DNA of 6,434 bases, taken from assembly GCA_964462585.1 (NCBI GenBank), contig CAYXAK010000093.1, positions 1-6,434 of the forward strand, in the 5' to 3' direction. Below are positions 5,533-6,434 of the stretch, in pieces (the first letter of the stretch is position 1; every line of letters begins with the position of its first letter). The DNA comes from Halarsenatibacter sp964462585. Lineage in GTDB: Bacteria > Bacillota > Halanaerobiia > Halanaerobiales > Halarsenatibacteraceae. The position numbers and the translations under genes are program-made. A model generated the notes under the pieces. The model was not told the origin of the DNA, ran no database searches, and was given only the letters and a program-made list of their open reading frames with translations.

Positions 5533-6132
5533 ATGGAGATAATAGGACTTTCTGGCTGTAAATCCGGTTCGGGCAAGACCGAGCTGGGGCTCATGCTGCT
5601 GGAGAATTTGCGCAGAAAAACCGGTATAATGAAAGGGGAGATAGAAGAGGGAAAATCCGAGCTCGTCACAGAAGATTCTCAGATAATGAGAGCTGAAAAC
5701 CCTGGAATTTCTCCCTACCTGCAGAGCGAGGCTGAAAATGTTGTCTATCTCCGTTCTCAGGCTGAAAACATCAAGTCCGCTCTGGACAAAGCTCTGGGCT
5801 ATTTCAATGATCTGGATTATTTGCTGATCGAGGGGGATGATCTCATAATTTCTCTCGATCCGGGCGTGATTATATATGTGGATGAAGACGGCGAAGAAGA
5901 TGAAAAGTGCAGAGAGGTAAGGGGAAGAGCCGACCTGATATTGAATTATACTGAACTGCATGATTCATCCCGGCTTAACGATATCGATATAACAGTTCCC
6001 AAAAGTGAAATATCCTGTTACAGGGCACAGCTCATAAGCGATATTTTGGGCTGGGGATATGGAGAATTCGGCCGACTTCTTGACAGAGAGGAGATCAGAG
6101 TAAGACGCTGTCAGCTGGGGCTTTTTAATTGA
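5533..6132 (+). CDS. MobB-like P-loop NTPase, molybdopterin-cofactor biosynthesis
   Basis: A 199-aa cytosolic protein with a Walker A loop GCKSGSGKT at 8-16 right after a first strand EIIGLS, and a Walker B-like strand DYLLIEG (95-101), matching the (D)-x-V-x-V-E-G pattern of MobB. MobB aids attachment of GMP in molybdopterin guanine dinucleotide formation, partnering MobA. A further strand RADLILNYTEL (132-142) and ITVPKSEIS (153-161) resemble the base-binding end of related G3E/SIMIBI proteins. The remainder is divergent and I cannot match it to canonical MobB; the final segment RRCQLGLFN bears one cysteine. The ATG is preceded by GAAGGGAG (5515-5522, about 10 bases away). It is the first gene behind the riboswitch and 40 bases before moeA, which supports a cofactor role. 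It could instead be another small P-loop NTPase of metal-cofactor insertion. No close similarity is claimed. Confidence 0.72.
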   Translation: MEIIGLSGCKSGSGKTELGLMLLENLRRKTGIMKGEIEEGKSELVTEDSQIMRAENPGISPYLQSEAENVVYLRSQAENIKSALDKALGYFNDLDYLLIEGDDLIISLDPGVIIYVDEDGEEDEKCREVRGRADLILNYTELHDSSRLNDIDITVPKSEISCYRAQLISDILGWGYGEFGRLLDREEIRVRRCQLGLFN

Positions 6133-6172
6133 TTTTTTCCATCAACACTTTATCTGAGGAGCGAAAAGAGAT

Positions 6173-6434
6173 ATGAGCCGTGAGTTTCTGGAACTGGAGA
6201 AGCTGGATAATTTACACATAAATCTGAGTGAATGGTATGAACCGGTAGAGCTGGCTGAAGAGGAAATTTCTATATATAAAGCTGCAGACAGGGTTCTCTC
6301 TCAAAAACTAACGGTAAATGAGGATCTACCCCCATTTGATCGCTCTGCAGTTGATGGTTATGCCTTAAAAGCCTCCGACACTCATGGTGCCAGTGAGACC
6401 CATCCTGCTTACTTCCATGTTGAAAAAGAGGTTA
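6173..6434 (+). CDS. moeA: Molybdopterin molybdenumtransferase MoeA (N-terminal part, cut by window end)
   Basis: Only the first 87 codons are present, from ATG at 6173, with GAGGAG at 6156-6161 as ribosome binding site. MoeA inserts molybdate (or tungstate in some anaerobes) into adenylylated molybdopterin. The diagnostic motif is LPPFDRSAVDGYALKA (52-67), which corresponds to the LPPFDNSAMDGYA motif at the start of MoeA domain I; the preceding helix-loop EISIYKAADRVLSQKLTVNEDLPPFD matches the family's A-x-GRVLAEDV-type segment. The usual family length is about 400 aa, so most of the protein is outside the window, including the MoCF domain. The N terminus is somewhat different from the usual start of the family. 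It follows the mobB-like gene by 40 bases under the same riboswitch, so the two are probably co-transcribed. Confidence 0.92.
   Translation, partial: MSREFLELEKLDNLHINLSEWYEPVELAEEEISIYKAADRVLSQKLTVNEDLPPFDRSAVDGYALKASDTHGASETHPAYFHVEKEV

Noticed and set aside
5357..5542. 61-aa open frame on the plus strand in the leader
   Set aside because: It lies across the aptamer and terminator and its Ser/Cys-rich protein has no features, so an RNA role explains the sequence better.
5386..5961. 191-aa open frame on the minus strand over the riboswitch and mobB-like gene
   Set aside because: It runs through a clear riboswitch, terminator and P-loop gene on the other strand and shows no domain; it is a shadow.
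1..6434. CRISPR array, insertion sequence, tRNA, rRNA or phage genes
   Set aside because: No spaced direct repeats, transposase motifs, cloverleaf or rRNA-like stretches were seen on either strand.

Overview
The window looks like part of the chromosome of an anaerobic, possibly halophilic, diderm Firmicute of the Halanaerobiales type. This is inference from three observations: a WalR/WalK-like two-component pair, which is typical of Firmicutes; a secreted OmpH/Skp-like periplasmic protein, which implies an outer membrane; and acidic, Glu/Asp-rich proteins. No gene here fixes the species.

Left part (1-2980, + strand): an apparent operon made of the 3' end of an OmpR/PhoB-family response regulator, a full-length membrane sensor histidine kinase (two TM segments, extracytoplasmic sensor, HAMP, PAS, HisKA, HATPase), an OmpH/Skp-like protein with a TTG start and a strong Shine-Dalgarno, and a 66-aa Cys-rich protein. 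It closes with a strong GC-rich hairpin at about 2944-2974. The layout suggests that cell-envelope signalling and an envelope chaperone-like protein are expressed together.

Middle part (3016-5171, - strand): two translationally coupled genes, read right to left. First is an aldehyde dehydrogenase with an intact active site and an unusual hydrophobic C-terminal tail. It overlaps by 4 bases (ATGA) an ICMT/PEMT-family membrane methyltransferase. The pair could act one after the other on a membrane-bound aldehyde (oxidation to the acid, then methyl ester formation), but the substrate is unknown.

Right part (5172-6434, + strand): a divergent intergenic region with candidate promoters, an AT-only 20-bp palindrome and a 7-bp inverted repeat. 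It is followed by a compact RNA that matches the molybdenum-cofactor (Moco) riboswitch core. A terminator, with an alternative antiterminator pairing, follows the aptamer. Downstream are a MobB-like P-loop protein and the start of moeA (cut by the window end), both cofactor-biosynthesis genes, which independently supports the riboswitch call. The RNA seems to lack the P3 helix, a feature linked to tungsten-cofactor (Tuco) sensing. I regard this as the most interesting element in the window. Otherwise the region is fairly ordinary: no mobile element, CRISPR array, tRNA or rRNA was seen.
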